DNA of 64,000 bases from Phaeobacter inhibens DSM 16374 (GCF_000473105.1 NZ_KI421498.1:1364001-1428000), one strand, 5' to 3'. Positions 51,498 through 61,443 are shown, numbered from the stretch's first letter. Notes: generated by a model from the letters alone, not told the origin. Numbers and translations: made by a program.

Positions 51498-51568
51498 GGG
51501 CGCGATCACCGCCCACCTCTGCCAGGCTGAAACCCTGCGATACCGACCCGCTGCCCTGCTGAGACACC

Positions 51569-51600
51569 CGACCTGCGACCGCTCGCAGGTCGTTGTCGTT
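51569..51600 (+). terminator. Terminator after the Hint gene
   Basis: CGACCTGCGA (51569-51578) pairs perfectly with TCGCAGGTCG (51583-51592) around a four-base loop and is followed by TTGTCGTT. It lies 71 bases beyond the Hint stop. Confidence 0.75.
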
Positions 51601-51737
51601 CTGGAGCGCGCGAGCAGCTAGACGCGGTTTTTCACCCCAACTGTCGTGAAACCGTGATCCTTTGGTGACATGGGCGGGCGGACCCTCTATGTGGGGGGCA
51701 TCCTGACAACCGGATTCGGAGCCACACCGCCTTGCCG

Positions 51738-53204
51738 ATGCCGCAGATGCCCCCCGCCCACCCGTTTGACGATGACAAGCTGCGCGAAGAGTGCGGCATC
51801 TTTGGCGTCGTCGGCGTCCAGGACGCCTCCAATTTCGTTGCTCTTGGCTTGCACGCCCTGCAACACCGAGGACAGGAGGCCGGCGGCATTGTCACCCATG
51901 ATCCTGTCGAAGGGTTCCAGAGTGCCCGTCGTTTTGGCTATGTCCGCGACAACTTCACTTCGCAAGATGTGATGTCCACCCTGCCCGGCCCGATCGGAAT
52001 TGGCCATGTGCGCTACTCCACCGCCGGGACCAAAGGTCAGACCGCAATCCGTGACGTGCAGCCTTTCTTTGGCGAATTCGCCATGGGTGGGGCCGCAATT
52101 GCCCACAATGGCAACATCACCAACGCCAATGCACTGCGCAAAGAGCTGATCGAGCGCGGTTCGATCTTTCAAAGTTCTTCCGACAGTGAATGTATCATCC
52201 ACCTGATGGCACGGTCGCTGCAGCGCAACATCCCTGAGCGGATGGAAGATGCGCTGCGCCGGGTCGAAGGCGCCTTTTCCGTTGTGGCGATGACCCGCAC
52301 CAAGCTGATCGGCGTGCGGGATCCGCTTGGCGTGCGTCCGCTGGTCCTGGGCAAAATCGGCGACGGCTATGCCCTCAGCTCGGAGACCTGCGCACTGGAT
52401 ATCATTGGCGCGGAGTTCCTGCGCGAGATTGAACCCGGCGAGATGGTGGTGATCACCGACAAGGGCGTCGAGAGCCATTTCCCGTTCCGCCGTCAGCCCT
52501 CCAAGTTCTGCATCTTTGAGCATGTCTATTTCTCCCGCCCTGATTCGATCCTGGGCGGGCGTTCTGTATATGAAACCCGCGAAGCCATCGGTCGCGAGCT
52601 GGCCAAGGAAAACCCGGTTGAGGCCGATCTGGTCTGCCCGGTGCCTGACAGTGGCACCCCGGCCGCCATTGGCTATTCGCTGCAATCTGGCATTCCCTAT
52701 GCGATGGGGATCATCCGCAACCAGTACATGGGCCGGACCTTCATTGAGCCCACCGAGCAGATCCGCAACATGGGCGTGCGCCTGAAGCTGAACGTGAACC
52801 GTGCGTTGATTCAAGGCAAACGGGTTATTCTAGTAGACGATTCTGTTGTGCGGGGCACAACATCGCGTAAAATCAAGGAGATGATCCTTGATGCCGGGGC
52901 CAGTGAGGTGCATTTCCGCATTGCCTCGCCGCCCACTGCTTGGCCTTGTTTCTATGGTGTGGACACGCCTGAACGTGACAAGCTGTTGGCAGCAACCATG
53001 ACCGAAGATGAAATGGCCAAACACCTTGCCGTGGACAGCCTGAAGTTCATCTCATTGGATGGGCTTTATCGTGCTGTCGGTCAGGATCAGGGCCGCAACA
53101 GCGCCTGTCCGCAGTATTGCGACGCCTGTTTCTCGGGCGAATATCCCGTTGTTCCCACCGATATGGTGGAACGGGGGTTTGAAATGAAACCCGCAGCAGA
53201 GTAA
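51738..53204 (+). CDS. purF: Amidophosphoribosyltransferase
   Basis: Commits PRPP to purine synthesis by forming phosphoribosylamine with glutamine as amine donor. The N-terminal glutaminase begins with the catalytic cysteine in 'EECGIFGVVGVQDASNFV' (Cys19 from the ATG at 51738), after a short propeptide. The C-terminal PRPP motif is 'RVILVDDSVVRGTTSRKI'. Cysteines in 'CPQYCDACFSGEYPV' near the C-terminus suggest an Fe-S cluster form. A TTG six bases upstream (51732) could also start the protein. Length about 488 residues. Confidence 0.95.
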   Translation: MPQMPPAHPFDDDKLREECGIFGVVGVQDASNFVALGLHALQHRGQEAGGIVTHDPVEGFQSARRFGYVRDNFTSQDVMSTLPGPIGIGHVRYSTAGTKGQTAIRDVQPFFGEFAMGGAAIAHNGNITNANALRKELIERGSIFQSSSDSECIIHLMARSLQRNIPERMEDALRRVEGAFSVVAMTRTKLIGVRDPLGVRPLVLGKIGDGYALSSETCALDIIGAEFLREIEPGEMVVITDKGVESHFPFRRQPSKFCIFEHVYFSRPDSILGGRSVYETREAIGRELAKENPVEADLVCPVPDSGTPAAIGYSLQSGIPYAMGIIRNQYMGRTFIEPTEQIRNMGVRLKLNVNRALIQGKRVILVDDSVVRGTTSRKIKEMILDAGASEVHFRIASPPTAWPCFYGVDTPERDKLLAATMTEDEMAKHLAVDSLKFISLDGLYRAVGQDQGRNSACPQYCDACFSGEYPVVPTDMVERGFEMKPAAE

Positions 53205-53229
53205 GAGCGCAGCCGACATCAGTTCGACT

Positions 53230-53263
53230 CATGAGGCGCTGATCAACGGATCGGCGCCTCATG
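53230..53263 (+). terminator. Terminator after purF
   Basis: CATGAGGCGC (53230-53239) pairs perfectly with GCGCCTCATG (53254-53263) around a 14-base loop, followed by CCGTTTTT. It stands 26 bases past the purF stop and before the DUF2199 gene. Confidence 0.8.
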
Positions 53264-53307
53264 CCGTTTTTGCGACCACCACCGCCTGCCACCGAAAGGC
53301 CGACCCT

Positions 53308-53871
53308 TTGGATCCACATCTCGCCCGCATGCTTGGCTCGCAGCGCCAGTGCCGCTGTTGCGGGGCGACCTTTGCCCAACTGCTGAGCCTCAGCTGTGAC
53401 CGGCCCGATGTCTGCCCGGAAGATATGTTCGTGCACGACAACACCGCCATCTCCGCACAGGCAGGCGATGTGCTGACCGAGGATTTCTGCCGCCTTGGCA
53501 AACTGCGCTTCGTGCGTGCGGTTCTGGCAGTGCCTCTGGCGGATACCCGTGGTGAGGAGTTCATTCTGGGCACCTGGGCGCGGCTGAGCCAAGAGGATTT
53601 CGAGGCCTATCTTGATCGGTTTGAGATGCAGGAGACCGAGGATCTGGGCAGCAAGCGCGCCTGGTTGGCCAATGCCATCCCTCCGGATGGCAGCGAGTCG
53701 GTTGAGGCTATGCTGCATATGCGGCCAGAAGGGCAATATCCGGAGCTGCAAATCTCCGAGCCGGATCATCCGCTCTACAATTTGCAGATGGTAGGCGCGC
53801 AGCTGGAGGAGCTGCTGGGCCTGCTTTATGCCTATGGTCACGATCTGCCGTCGTTGATCTACGACGCCTGA
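53308..53871 (+). CDS. DUF2199 domain protein
   Basis: A 187-residue soluble protein with a metal-binding-like CRCCG motif near residue 16 and the DUF2199 pattern 'SCDRPDVCPEDMFVHDNTA', 'EDFCRLGKLRFVRAVLAVPL', 'LGTWARLSQEDFEAYLDRF' and 'LYNLQMVGAQLEELLGLLYA'. The function is unknown. Starts at TTG 53308 with GAAAGGC upstream; an ATG at 53329 is an alternative. Confidence 0.8.
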   Translation: MDPHLARMLGSQRQCRCCGATFAQLLSLSCDRPDVCPEDMFVHDNTAISAQAGDVLTEDFCRLGKLRFVRAVLAVPLADTRGEEFILGTWARLSQEDFEAYLDRFEMQETEDLGSKRAWLANAIPPDGSESVEAMLHMRPEGQYPELQISEPDHPLYNLQMVGAQLEELLGLLYAYGHDLPSLIYDA

Positions 53872-54103
53872 TCCCACTTAAGGCCCTCCCCGTCTTAGCC
53901 TGTTTTCCGCCGCAGGAGTTCAAGGGCCTGCGCGCAATTGCGCAGCGTCGCGCAGGGTAATGCGCAACGGCTTGCGCACCAGGGAGCGGCCTACCGGCAG
54001 TCGCTTGCCACCGCCCATCGCCCCCTCTGTTCGGCGGAAAGTGAAGCTGATAGCCGACCGGCATCCGCCCTGAGCGCTCCTGAGAAAGAACCAAGTTACC
54101 AGA

Positions 54104-54373
54104 ATGGCAAATCGTGATAGCGGCAAGACCCCGGCAAATGTTGCAGGTCATGCCACCCAGAAAGACGCCTTGCGCCGCAACCGGCTCAGCCTGTTGGGAT
54201 TGTTTGGTGCCAGCAACAACCTCAGCGCCATGGTGCGTATGCCCAGCGGGCGCACACAGGTGGTGACCCGTGGCAGCCGGCTGTCCGGCGGCGAGGTCAT
54301 TGCCATCGATGCCGACGGTCTGATCCTGCAGAAAAACGGCAAAGCTGCGCGGATCGAGATGCCGGGCAGCTGA
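54104..54373 (+). CDS. Small PilP/GspC-like hypothetical protein
   Basis: An 89-residue protein. After a polar N-terminus comes 'RNRLSLLGLFGASNNLSAMV' and a beta-rich C-terminus 'RTQVVTRGSRLSGGEVIAID', 'ADGLILQKNGKAARIEMP'. This resembles the small periplasmic homology-region fold of PilP/GspC pilus or secretion proteins, but there is no signal peptide or membrane helix and no pilus genes nearby. The assignment is tentative. The coding region is supported by the codon pattern and the SDR gene that follows 88 bp later. Confidence 0.6.
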   Translation: MANRDSGKTPANVAGHATQKDALRRNRLSLLGLFGASNNLSAMVRMPSGRTQVVTRGSRLSGGEVIAIDADGLILQKNGKAARIEMPGS

Positions 54374-54461
54374 TCCGCCTTGGTGCCTGCCGGGGGCCCC
54401 GAAGGCGGCTGCGCCGCTTTGGCCCCTTGACCCGCGCCACGCAGCGCCGCACAAGGCGCGC

Positions 54462-55115
54462 ATGACACAGAAACTTGCTCTCATCACCGGGGCCTCACGG
54501 GGTCTGGGCGCCGCCCTCGCAGAGGCACTGGCGCCGACGCATCACATCGTTGCCGTGGCCCGCACCACTGGCGCGCTGGAAGAGCTGGACGACCGGATCA
54601 AATCCGTCGGCGGTTCTGCCACATTGGCGCCGATGGACATCACTGTCCCCGATGCTATGGCGACGCTCTGCCGCGGCATCCACGACCGTTGGGGACAGCT
54701 GGACCTCTGGCTGCACACCGCGATCCACGCCGCACCGCTGAGCCCGGCCAATTTCGTCGCCGCGAAGGATTGGCAGAAATCCATGGCGATCAATGCCACC
54801 GCGACCTCCGTGTTGATCCCCTATGTGGCCCCGCTGCTGGGGCAGACCGGTCAGGCTGTGTTCTTTGAGGATCCACGCGCGGGCGAGAAATTCTTTGGGG
54901 CCTATGGCGCCACCAAAGCGGCCCAGATGTCACTGGCCAACAGCTGGCAGATTGAGACCGCCAAGACCGGCCCCAAGGTGCAGGTGCTGACTCCGCAGCC
55001 CATGGCCACCGCCGTGCGGGCACGGTTTTTCCCCGGCGAAGACCGCGACGCCTTGGCCACTCCGCAGCAGGAAGCGACCCGGCTGTTGCCCCAGATTCTG
55101 AGCGCTGCCGACTGA
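54462..55115 (+). CDS. SDR family oxidoreductase
   Basis: Short-chain dehydrogenase/reductase, 217 residues. The cofactor motif TGASRGLG is at residues 8-15 (LALITGASRGLGAALAEAL). The catalytic Tyr-x3-Lys is in 'FGAYGATKAAQMSLAN', and the usual NNAG strand is 'LWLHTAIHAAPLSP'. It probably uses NADP(H), but the substrate is unknown. It is the second gene after the small PilP-like protein. The 281-bp gap to surE holds GC-rich hairpins (around 55178-55206 and 55258-55281) but no gene. Confidence 0.85.
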   Translation: MTQKLALITGASRGLGAALAEALAPTHHIVAVARTTGALEELDDRIKSVGGSATLAPMDITVPDAMATLCRGIHDRWGQLDLWLHTAIHAAPLSPANFVAAKDWQKSMAINATATSVLIPYVAPLLGQTGQAVFFEDPRAGEKFFGAYGATKAAQMSLANSWQIETAKTGPKVQVLTPQPMATAVRARFFPGEDRDALATPQQEATRLLPQILSAAD

Positions 55116-55396
55116 CCACCGATTGCCCATCGGCTGCATGACGCCTAACGGCGGCGCAAACGCGCAACATTCCGCCGACCGGTGCCCGACAGGGGTGCCG
55201 GTCGCGTTGGTTTCAAGGTCAGGCAACAAACCTGTGACCTCTGTGCCGCAGGGGCCGTCACCGCGCAGCTTGCGCGCGGTCACAGTGGGGAAAGTCTTGC
55301 CCCCTTTTGCCCCACATCTTATTCAGGTCGGACATGCGGATCGGCGTGACCGCACCCGAGATACAGCCCGCCAGAGCCAGACGAGAGGCCCAGTTC

Positions 55397-56179
55397 ATGC
55401 GAATTCTGATCACCAATGACGATGGCATCAGCGCCCCCGGTCTGGCTGTTCTGGAACAGATCGCCCGCGATGTCGCGGGCCCCGACGGCGAGGTCTGGAC
55501 CGTGGCGCCTGCGTTTGAACAATCAGGCGTCGGTCATTGTATCAGCTATACCCGCCCCTTCATGCTGAGCCAGCTGGGCGAGCGCCGCTTTGCCGCCGAA
55601 GGATCCCCTGCCGACTGTGTGCTGGCCGGGCTGCATGTGGTGATGAAGGACCACCTTCCGGATCTGGTGTTGTCGGGCGTAAACCGGGGCAACAATTCGG
55701 CTGAAAACGCGCTCTATTCCGGTACATTGGGCGGCGCAATGGAGGCAGCATTGCAGGGCATCCCTGCGATGGGGCTGTCGCAGTACTTCGGGCCAGAAAA
55801 CAACCAGCTGGACAACCCGTTTGAAGCTGCCGCCGACCACGGCGCTGATCTCATCCGCTCAATCCTTGACACCCAACCCAACGAGGACGCGGATTACCGG
55901 TTGTTTTACAATATAAATTTCCCGCCCGTTCCCGCAGCAGATGTTAAAGGGCGACGGATCGCACCGCAGGGGTTTCGGCGTGGTAGCCATTTCTCCGCTG
56001 AGGAACAGACCTCCCCCAACGGGCGGCGTTACCTGTGGATCCGTGGCGGCAATCAGCATATCGCGACCGCCGAGGGTACGGATGCGGCGCAGAACCTGGC
56101 AGGCTATATCTCGGTCACACCGATGCGGGCAGATCTTACGGCGACGGACGCGCTGGAGCGCCTGAAGGGCATTGAATGA
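55397..56179 (+). CDS. surE: 5'/3'-nucleotidase SurE
   Basis: Survival protein and metal-dependent nucleotide phosphatase; 260 residues. It starts at 55397 with '[16 protein letters not shown]' (metal-binding Asp-Asp). Hallmarks include '[20 protein letters not shown]' and '[11 protein letters not shown]'. The open frame reaches back to 55307, but the metal motif must be at the very N-terminus. It overlaps pcm by four bases (ATGA). Confidence 0.95.
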   Translation: MRILITNDDGISAPGLAVLEQIARDVAGPDGEVWTVAPAFEQSGVGHCISYTRPFMLSQLGERRFAAEGSPADCVLAGLHVVMKDHLPDLVLSGVNRGNNSAENALYSGTLGGAMEAALQGIPAMGLSQYFGPENNQLDNPFEAAADHGADLIRSILDTQPNEDADYRLFYNINFPPVPAADVKGRRIAPQGFRRGSHFSAEEQTSPNGRRYLWIRGGNQHIATAEGTDAAQNLAGYISVTPMRADLTATDALERLKGIE

Positions 56180-56823
56180 GCGAGCCGACTGCCGAAACCA
56201 AGATGCAGTTTCTGTTTGCCCTACGTTCGCGCGGGGTGACGGATGCGCAGGTACTGGACGCGATGGAGCAGATCGATCGCGGCCCCTTTGTGCGGGGGTT
56301 GTTCTCGGCGCGCGCCTATGAGGACATGCCGCTGCCGATAGCCTGCGGCCAGACCATTTCGCAGCCTTCGGTCGTCGGGCTTATGACCCAGGCTTTGCAG
56401 ATTTCCCCCCGCGATACGGTTCTGGAAGTGGGCACCGGGTCCGGCTATCAGGCTGCGATCCTGAGCAAGCTGGCGCGGCGGGTCTATACCGTGGACCGCC
56501 ATGCCCGGCTGGTGCGGGAGGCGCGGCAGATCTTTGACCAGCTGCATCTGTCCAATATCACCTCGCTGGTGGGAGACGGCAGTCACGGGTTGCCGGAGCA
56601 GGCTCCCTTTGATCGAATCATCGTGACCGCTGCCGCCGAGGATCCGCCCGGCCCACTCTTGGCGCAGCTGAAGACCGGCGGTATCATGGTTGTGCCCGTG
56701 GGGCAGTCGGACACCGTACAGACCCTGATCCGTGTTCAAAAAACCGCCAGCGGTCTCGAATACGACGAATTGCGCCCGGTGCGTTTTGTTCCCCTGCTTG
56801 AGGGGATCGGCAAAGACACGTAA
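56176..56823 (+). CDS. pcm: Protein-L-isoaspartate O-methyltransferase
   Basis: SAM-dependent repair of isoaspartyl residues in aged proteins; 215 residues. SAM motif I is '[18 protein letters not shown]', with '[14 protein letters not shown]' before it and '[17 protein letters not shown]' after. It forms the classic surE-pcm-nlpD order of proteobacteria with its neighbours. Confidence 0.95.
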   Translation: MSEPTAETKMQFLFALRSRGVTDAQVLDAMEQIDRGPFVRGLFSARAYEDMPLPIACGQTISQPSVVGLMTQALQISPRDTVLEVGTGSGYQAAILSKLARRVYTVDRHARLVREARQIFDQLHLSNITSLVGDGSHGLPEQAPFDRIIVTAAAEDPPGPLLAQLKTGGIMVVPVGQSDTVQTLIRVQKTASGLEYDELRPVRFVPLLEGIGKDT

Positions 56824-56959
56824 GGGAGAGGCAAGACCTGCCCACCCCAAGGTTCGGGAACATCCCGAGCTGGATCACGTGGCTGGCCGACGGACTATTG
56901 GCAAGCCCCAGGGATAATGGGGGCCCGCAAGACGGGAACGGCGTTCTGAGGAGAGCGAA

Positions 56960-58186
56960 ATGACAGTGACTGACCCCACCCGCCGCGATCGCGCGACAGG
57001 CCGCAAGGTGCTGATGGCGTTGCCTCTGGTGGCCGTGCTGGCCGCTTGCGAGGCGCCGCTTGACTACGATCTGCGCGGCCAGATCGGTGCTTTCAACACC
57101 ACCAAGGCGGCCCAAACCGCCACTACCAGCCGTCCGAAACCGGATTCCAGTGGTCTGATCACCTATCCGTCCTACCAGGTGGCCGTGGCCCGGCGCGGCG
57201 ATACGCTGAATGATGTGGCTGGCCGCATTGGTCTGCCCGCCAGCGAATTGGCCCGTTTCAACGGCATGAAGACGGACGATCCGCTGCGCCAGGGCGAAAT
57301 CATCGCCCTACCCCGCCGGGCACCTGGCACCGCTTCAAACAGCACAGGCGGTGTGGATATCGCCTCGCTGGCGGGGGATGCGATCGACCGTGCGCCCGCC
57401 ACCACGCCAAGTGCGGCAAGCACCGTCAACACCACGCCGCTGGCCCCGCAGCCCTCTGCGAGCAAGCCGCAAGTGCAGAGCGGACCGGAGCCGGTGCGCC
57501 ACAAGGTGAAACGCGGCGAGACCGCCTATACCGTGTCGCGGCTTTATCAGGTGCCAGTAAAAGCGCTGGCGGAATGGAACGGTCTGGGCAGCGATTTTGC
57601 CATTCGCGAAGGGCAGTTCCTGCTGATCCCGCTGAAGGATCGCCCCGCACCGCGCAAGGAAGCCTCTGCAGCAGCCGTGCCTGCGGTTGCAACCGTCACC
57701 GCCCCTGGTGAGGGCACCAGCACACCCACCCCACCCAGCGCGACCAAGCCGCTGCCACAGGAAACCGTGGCCCCGGCAGCCGAAGCCCCCAAAGATCTTC
57801 CGAAAGTGGAAGTTCCCGCCCCCACCCGCAGCTCCAGCAGCGCGATGAGTTACCCGGTCAAGGGGAAGATCACCCGCACCTATTCCAAGGGCAAGAACGA
57901 CGGCATTGATATCGCGGGGGCTGCGGGCGCACCGGTGCAGGCCGCCGATGGCGGCACCGTCGCGGCGATCACCAAGGATTCCAACAATATCCCGATCATC
58001 GTGATCCGCCACGATGCCAAGCTGCTGACGGTCTACGCCAACGTCGACAAGATCGCCGTGAACAAGGGCGATACGGTATCACGCGGCCAGACGATTGCTG
58101 CACTGCGTGATGGGCCGTCGGCCTATGTGCATTTCGAGGTTCGCAACGGCTTCGAAAGCGTCGATCCGCTGCCCTATCTGCAGTAA
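56960..58186 (+). CDS. NlpD-like LysM/M23 protein (amidase activator type)
   Basis: A 408-residue envelope protein. An N-terminal signal peptide with lipobox-like 'VLAACEAPLDYD' is followed by two LysM domains ('VAVARRGDTLNDVAGRIGLP', 'HKVKRGETAYTVSRLYQVPV'), a Pro/Thr/Ala linker, and a C-terminal M23 peptidase fold ('GIDIAGAAGAPVQAADGGTV', 'IVIRHDAKLLTVYANVDKI', 'VHFEVRNGFESVDPLPYL'). The catalytic HxxxD and first HxH histidines are lacking, as in NlpD/EnvC, so it probably activates peptidoglycan amidases during division and does not cut itself. Confidence 0.88.
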   Translation: MTVTDPTRRDRATGRKVLMALPLVAVLAACEAPLDYDLRGQIGAFNTTKAAQTATTSRPKPDSSGLITYPSYQVAVARRGDTLNDVAGRIGLPASELARFNGMKTDDPLRQGEIIALPRRAPGTASNSTGGVDIASLAGDAIDRAPATTPSAASTVNTTPLAPQPSASKPQVQSGPEPVRHKVKRGETAYTVSRLYQVPVKALAEWNGLGSDFAIREGQFLLIPLKDRPAPRKEASAAAVPAVATVTAPGEGTSTPTPPSATKPLPQETVAPAAEAPKDLPKVEVPAPTRSSSSAMSYPVKGKITRTYSKGKNDGIDIAGAAGAPVQAADGGTVAAITKDSNNIPIIVIRHDAKLLTVYANVDKIAVNKGDTVSRGQTIAALRDGPSAYVHFEVRNGFESVDPLPYLQ

Positions 58187-58211
58187 CGTCGCCCCGGCAT
58201 AACCACACCGA

Positions 58212-58246
58212 AAAACGGCGCCCGGGATATCCCTGAGCGCCGTTTT
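58212..58246. terminator. Terminator after the NlpD-like gene
   Basis: AAAACGGCGC (58212-58221) pairs perfectly with GCGCCGTTTT (58237-58246) around a 15-base loop containing CCGGGATAT. It lies 26 bases after the stop of the plus-strand gene and before the convergent DUF815 gene, so it may serve both. Confidence 0.8.
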
Positions 58247-58294
58247 CTGTGTGATGTGCCGGTGGGGTGTCCCGAAGCCTCCTACGCGATCAGC

Positions 58295-59137
58295 TCAGGT
58301 GACTTTTACACCGTGCCGACCCGCGAGATCGGTGAAGAACTGCCACGCAACGCGCCCCGATCGCGCACCGCGTGTGGCTTGCCATTCTATCGCCTCAGCG
58401 CGCAGCTCCTGCTCCATAACCTCTACGCCATAGGCGGCGCAATAGCCTGATATCATGGACAGATATTCATCCTGATCACAGGGGTGGAAGCCGAGCCACA
58501 GCCCGAACCGATCCGAGAGCGAGACCTTTTCCTCAACCGCTTCGGAGGGGTTGATGGCGCTGGAGCGCTCATTTTCGATCATATCGCGCGGCATCAGGTG
58601 GCGGCGGTTAGAGGTGGCGTAGAACAGCACATTGTCAGGCCGCCCTTCGATGCCGCCATCCAACACCGCTTTCAGGCTTTTGTAGTGCTGATCATCATGG
58701 CCAAAGGACAGATCATCACAGAACAGGATGAAGCGTTCAGGCGCTGCCCGCAGATGGTTCAGCAGACGCGCGACCGATGGCAGATCCTCGCGCTGCAGCT
58801 CCACCAGTTTGAGTGCTGGAAACTCCGGTGACAGCTCGCCATGGATCGCCTTCACCAGGCTGGATTTCCCCATCCCACGGGCGCCCCACAGAAGCGCATT
58901 ATTCGCTCCAAACCCAGCGGCAAAACGGCGGGTGTTGTCCAGCAAGGTGTCCCGTGCCCGGTCGATCCCCAAGAGCAGCTCCAGCTCAACACGGGTGACG
59001 CGGTTCACAGGCTCCAGACGGTCCGGCGCCACATGCCAGACAAAGGCAGACGCGGCACCAAAATCCGGTGCCTTCAGCGGGGCCGGTACCATCCGCTCAA
59101 GCGCATCGGCGATGCGAGTCAGGCTTGTCTCATCCAT
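58295..59137 (-). CDS. DUF815 AAA+ ATPase
   Basis: A 280-residue ATP-binding protein of the DUF815 family. Walker A is 'LLWGARGMGKSSLVKAIH' near residue 82, Walker B 'ERFILFCDDLSFGHDD' near 136, followed by 'VLFYATSNRRHLMPRDMI'. The protein is cytosolic and its function is unknown. It lies near surE and tatC in this genome and follows rpiB on the same strand with a 48-bp gap. Confidence 0.85.
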   Translation of the reverse strand: MDETSLTRIADALERMVPAPLKAPDFGAASAFVWHVAPDRLEPVNRVTRVELELLLGIDRARDTLLDNTRRFAAGFGANNALLWGARGMGKSSLVKAIHGELSPEFPALKLVELQREDLPSVARLLNHLRAAPERFILFCDDLSFGHDDQHYKSLKAVLDGGIEGRPDNVLFYATSNRRHLMPRDMIENERSSAINPSEAVEEKVSLSDRFGLWLGFHPCDQDEYLSMISGYCAAYGVEVMEQELRAEAIEWQATRGARSGRVAWQFFTDLAGRHGVKVT

Positions 59138-59185
59138 ACTGTGGGCCTCCGGTTCAATGTCTGGAATATGTGAACCTGCGCGGGA

Positions 59186-59641
59186 TCAGCTGTCCTGCGG
59201 CTCAATCATGTCAACACGGGTGGCGTGGCGACCGCCCTCGAATTCCGCATTGAGGAAGGCATCAACAATCTCAATCGCCAGGCTGTCGCCAACCACGCGC
59301 GCCCCAATCGAGAGCATATTTGCGTTGTTGTGCTGGCGGATCATCTTCGCCGAGAACGTTTCGGAGCAGACACCGCAGCGGACGCCCTTCACCTTGTTTG
59401 CAGCCATCATGATGCCCTGACCCGTCCCGCAAAGGATGATCCCGAGATCACAATCGCCTGAGGCCACGCGCTCCGCCGCAGCAGCACCGTGCTTGGGATA
59501 GTGGGTGCTCTCCGGGGTGGTGGGGCCAATATCGACGACCTCCCAGCCGTTTGCGGTGATATGGTCCGCGATGGCCTGACGCAGCTCAATCGCGGCGTGG
59601 TCGCTGGAAAGCACAACGCGGGTTGGTTTTTTCTGGTCCAT
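59186..59641 (-). CDS. rpiB: Ribose 5-phosphate isomerase B
   Basis: Interconverts ribose 5-phosphate and ribulose 5-phosphate (or related sugars in LacAB-like paralogues); 151 residues. Visible motifs are 'VVLSSDHAAIELRQAIADH', 'YPKHGAAAAERVASGDCDLG' and 'IILCGTGQGIMMAANKVKGV' with the catalytic cysteine, then 'RCGVCSETFSAKMIRQHNNA'. It is probably cotranscribed with the DUF815 ATPase downstream. Confidence 0.92.
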   Translation of the reverse strand: MDQKKPTRVVLSSDHAAIELRQAIADHITANGWEVVDIGPTTPESTHYPKHGAAAAERVASGDCDLGIILCGTGQGIMMAANKVKGVRCGVCSETFSAKMIRQHNNANMLSIGARVVGDSLAIEIVDAFLNAEFEGGRHATRVDMIEPQDS

Positions 59642-59716
59642 GGGAGTCTCCGTCGGTGAATTACCGGGGTCAAAGCATGTTCGGGCACCGCGGGCAAGAG
59701 GCCAGCCAACAAAGGA

Positions 59717-59746
59717 AAAAGGCGCGCCGTTGCCAGCGCGCCTTTT
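59717..59746 (-). terminator. Terminator after tatC
   Basis: AAAAGGCGCGC (59717-59727) pairs with GCGCGCCTTTT (59736-59746) around an eight-base loop. On the minus strand it is followed by TCC after the TTTT of the stem. It lies 22 bases beyond the tatC stop. Confidence 0.75.
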
Positions 59747-59767
59747 GGTTATCGATTCTGGCTGTGA

Positions 59768-60736
59768 TTACTTGACCTTACCGTCATCCTGATCGTCGTC
59801 GTCAAACTCAGCCATCAGGGGGTCATCTTCGGGATGCATATCCATCTCGTCATCGAGGTCCTCCTCGTCGTCATAGTAACCTTCGGCGCGCAACTTTGCC
59901 TCGCGGGTTTTCTCAACCCGGCGCACCAAGAGGATCGACAGTTCATAAAGACCGTAAACGACCGAGAACAGGATCCCTTGGGTGATCACATCCGGCGGGG
60001 TCACAAGCGCGGCCAGCACAAGGATCGCGACAACCGCATATTTGCGGACGCTGCCCAACCCGTCGGCGCTGACCAGACCGGCCTTGCCCATCAGGGTCAG
60101 AAGCACCGGCAGCTGGAAGCACAGGCCAAAGGCCATGATGAACTTCAGCGTGATATCCAGTGACTCGTTCACCTTACCAAAGAAGGTGATCCGCACCCCT
60201 TCGGTGGTTTCCGGCACCACGGCGGCATCGGCTGGCAGGCTGCTCACCGCGCCAGACATCAGATTGGCAAAGATCGATGACACATCGGCAAAGCCAAGGA
60301 AGAAAGCCATCGCCAGCGGTGTCACCACGAAATGGGCAAAGCTGGCCCCCAAGAGGAACATCATCGGCGAGGCGATGAGGAAGGGCAGAAACGCATTCTT
60401 CTCCGTCTTGTAGAGCCCCGGTGCCACAAAGCGCCAGAGCTGGAAGCCAATCACCGGAAACGACAGTGCAAAGCCAAACACCATGGAGATGCGGAACAGC
60501 GTGAACAGATACTCCTGCGGGCTGGTGTATTGCAGAGTCGGCGACGGGTCGCCGAGGTTCCGCAGGGTTTCCTCAATCGGGCCAAGCAGGAACTGCAGGA
60601 TCGGTTCTGCAACAGTGAAGGCCAGCACAATGCCGACGATGAACGCGCCCACCGCCCGGATCAGGCGGGTGCGCAATTCGGCAAGATGCTCAATCAGCGG
60701 CGCTGTGCTGTCGTCGATATCTTCAGACGCGCTCAT
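59768..60736 (-). CDS. tatC: Twin-arginine translocase subunit TatC
   Basis: Polytopic receptor of the Tat folded-protein export system; 322 residues with about six hydrophobic segments. The N-terminal '[19 protein letters not shown]' holds the conserved HLxELR recognition motif, and '[20 protein letters not shown]' and '[13 protein letters not shown]'-type loop ('[17 protein letters not shown]') are typical. An acidic C-terminal extension (about 285-322) is longer than in E. coli. Its start overlaps the tatB stop by four bases. Confidence 0.94.
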   Translation of the reverse strand: MSASEDIDDSTAPLIEHLAELRTRLIRAVGAFIVGIVLAFTVAEPILQFLLGPIEETLRNLGDPSPTLQYTSPQEYLFTLFRISMVFGFALSFPVIGFQLWRFVAPGLYKTEKNAFLPFLIASPMMFLLGASFAHFVVTPLAMAFFLGFADVSSIFANLMSGAVSSLPADAAVVPETTEGVRITFFGKVNESLDITLKFIMAFGLCFQLPVLLTLMGKAGLVSADGLGSVRKYAVVAILVLAALVTPPDVITQGILFSVVYGLYELSILLVRRVEKTREAKLRAEGYYDDEEDLDDEMDMHPEDDPLMAEFDDDDQDDGKVK

Positions 60737-61218
60737 GTCTTGGTCTCACTTTCCGGCGTTGTCGGCGTGTCCGGGGCTGCCAAAGCCGCCTCCGCCTCAG
60801 CCGCCTTGGCCTGCGCCTCGGCTGCCTCGCGTGCCTTTCGGTCTGCCGCAGCACGGGCCGTGGCAGCTTGGATTTTCTTCGCGTCTTCCGCCCGTTCAGC
60901 AGCCAGTTTCCCGGTTTCGCTGTCGGGGTCGAATTTGGTCGGGTCAATCGACTTGGCCATATCCTGTGCCGCTTGTTTGACCCCATCCATAGCGGTGTTC
61001 ATCGGATTGGCTGCCGCCTTCAAACCCTTGGCCATGTCGTTGACGCCAGCCTCGTCTGCCGCGTCGTTCATGGCTCGGCTGAATTCACGCGCCATGCCCT
61101 TCGCCTTACCCACGAACCGTCCGACATTGCGGAACAAAACCGGCAGGTCCTTGGGCCCGACAACAATCAGCGCCACAACGCCGATAACCATGAGTTCGGT
61201 CCACCCAAGATCAAACAT
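60733..61218 (-). CDS. tatB: Twin-arginine translocase subunit TatB
   Basis: A 161-residue Tat receptor subunit with one N-terminal transmembrane helix ('[20 protein letters not shown]'), the hinge Gly-Pro in '[15 protein letters not shown]', and an amphipathic helix followed by a long Ala/Glu/Lys-rich tail. It binds TatC to form the signal-peptide receptor. It lies six bp downstream of tatA. Confidence 0.93.
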   Translation of the reverse strand: MFDLGWTELMVIGVVALIVVGPKDLPVLFRNVGRFVGKAKGMAREFSRAMNDAADEAGVNDMAKGLKAAANPMNTAMDGVKQAAQDMAKSIDPTKFDPDSETGKLAAERAEDAKKIQAATARAAADRKAREAAEAQAKAAEAEAALAAPDTPTTPESETKT

Positions 61219-61224
61219 CGCGGC

Positions 61225-61443
61225 TTAGACCTTGTCTTTTTCGGTCTCGGGGGTCACGTCGCGCGCGGCCTCTGCGGTGTTCTCTTCTTCCAGTTCCTTG
61301 GTACTGTCGTTGACGCCTTTCTTGAAGGCGGTGATGCCTTTGCCGACTTCGCCCATCAGCGACGAAATCTTGCCGCGGCCAAACAGGACCAGCACGACAA
61401 CAGCGATGAGCAGCAGGCCCGGAAGGCCGATATTGTTAAGCAT
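61225..61443 (-). CDS. tatA: Twin-arginine translocase subunit TatA
   Basis: A 72-residue pore-forming subunit of the Tat system. The single helix '[20 protein letters not shown]' with the FGRGK hinge is diagnostic, followed by an amphipathic helix ('[17 protein letters not shown]') and a Glu-rich tail. Start at 61443 with GAAGGA upstream; the frame extends to 61530 but the upstream part is not TatA-like. It heads the tatABC operon. Confidence 0.94.
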   Translation of the reverse strand: MLNNIGLPGLLLIAVVVLVLFGRGKISSLMGEVGKGITAFKKGVNDSTKELEEENTAEAARDVTPETEKDKV

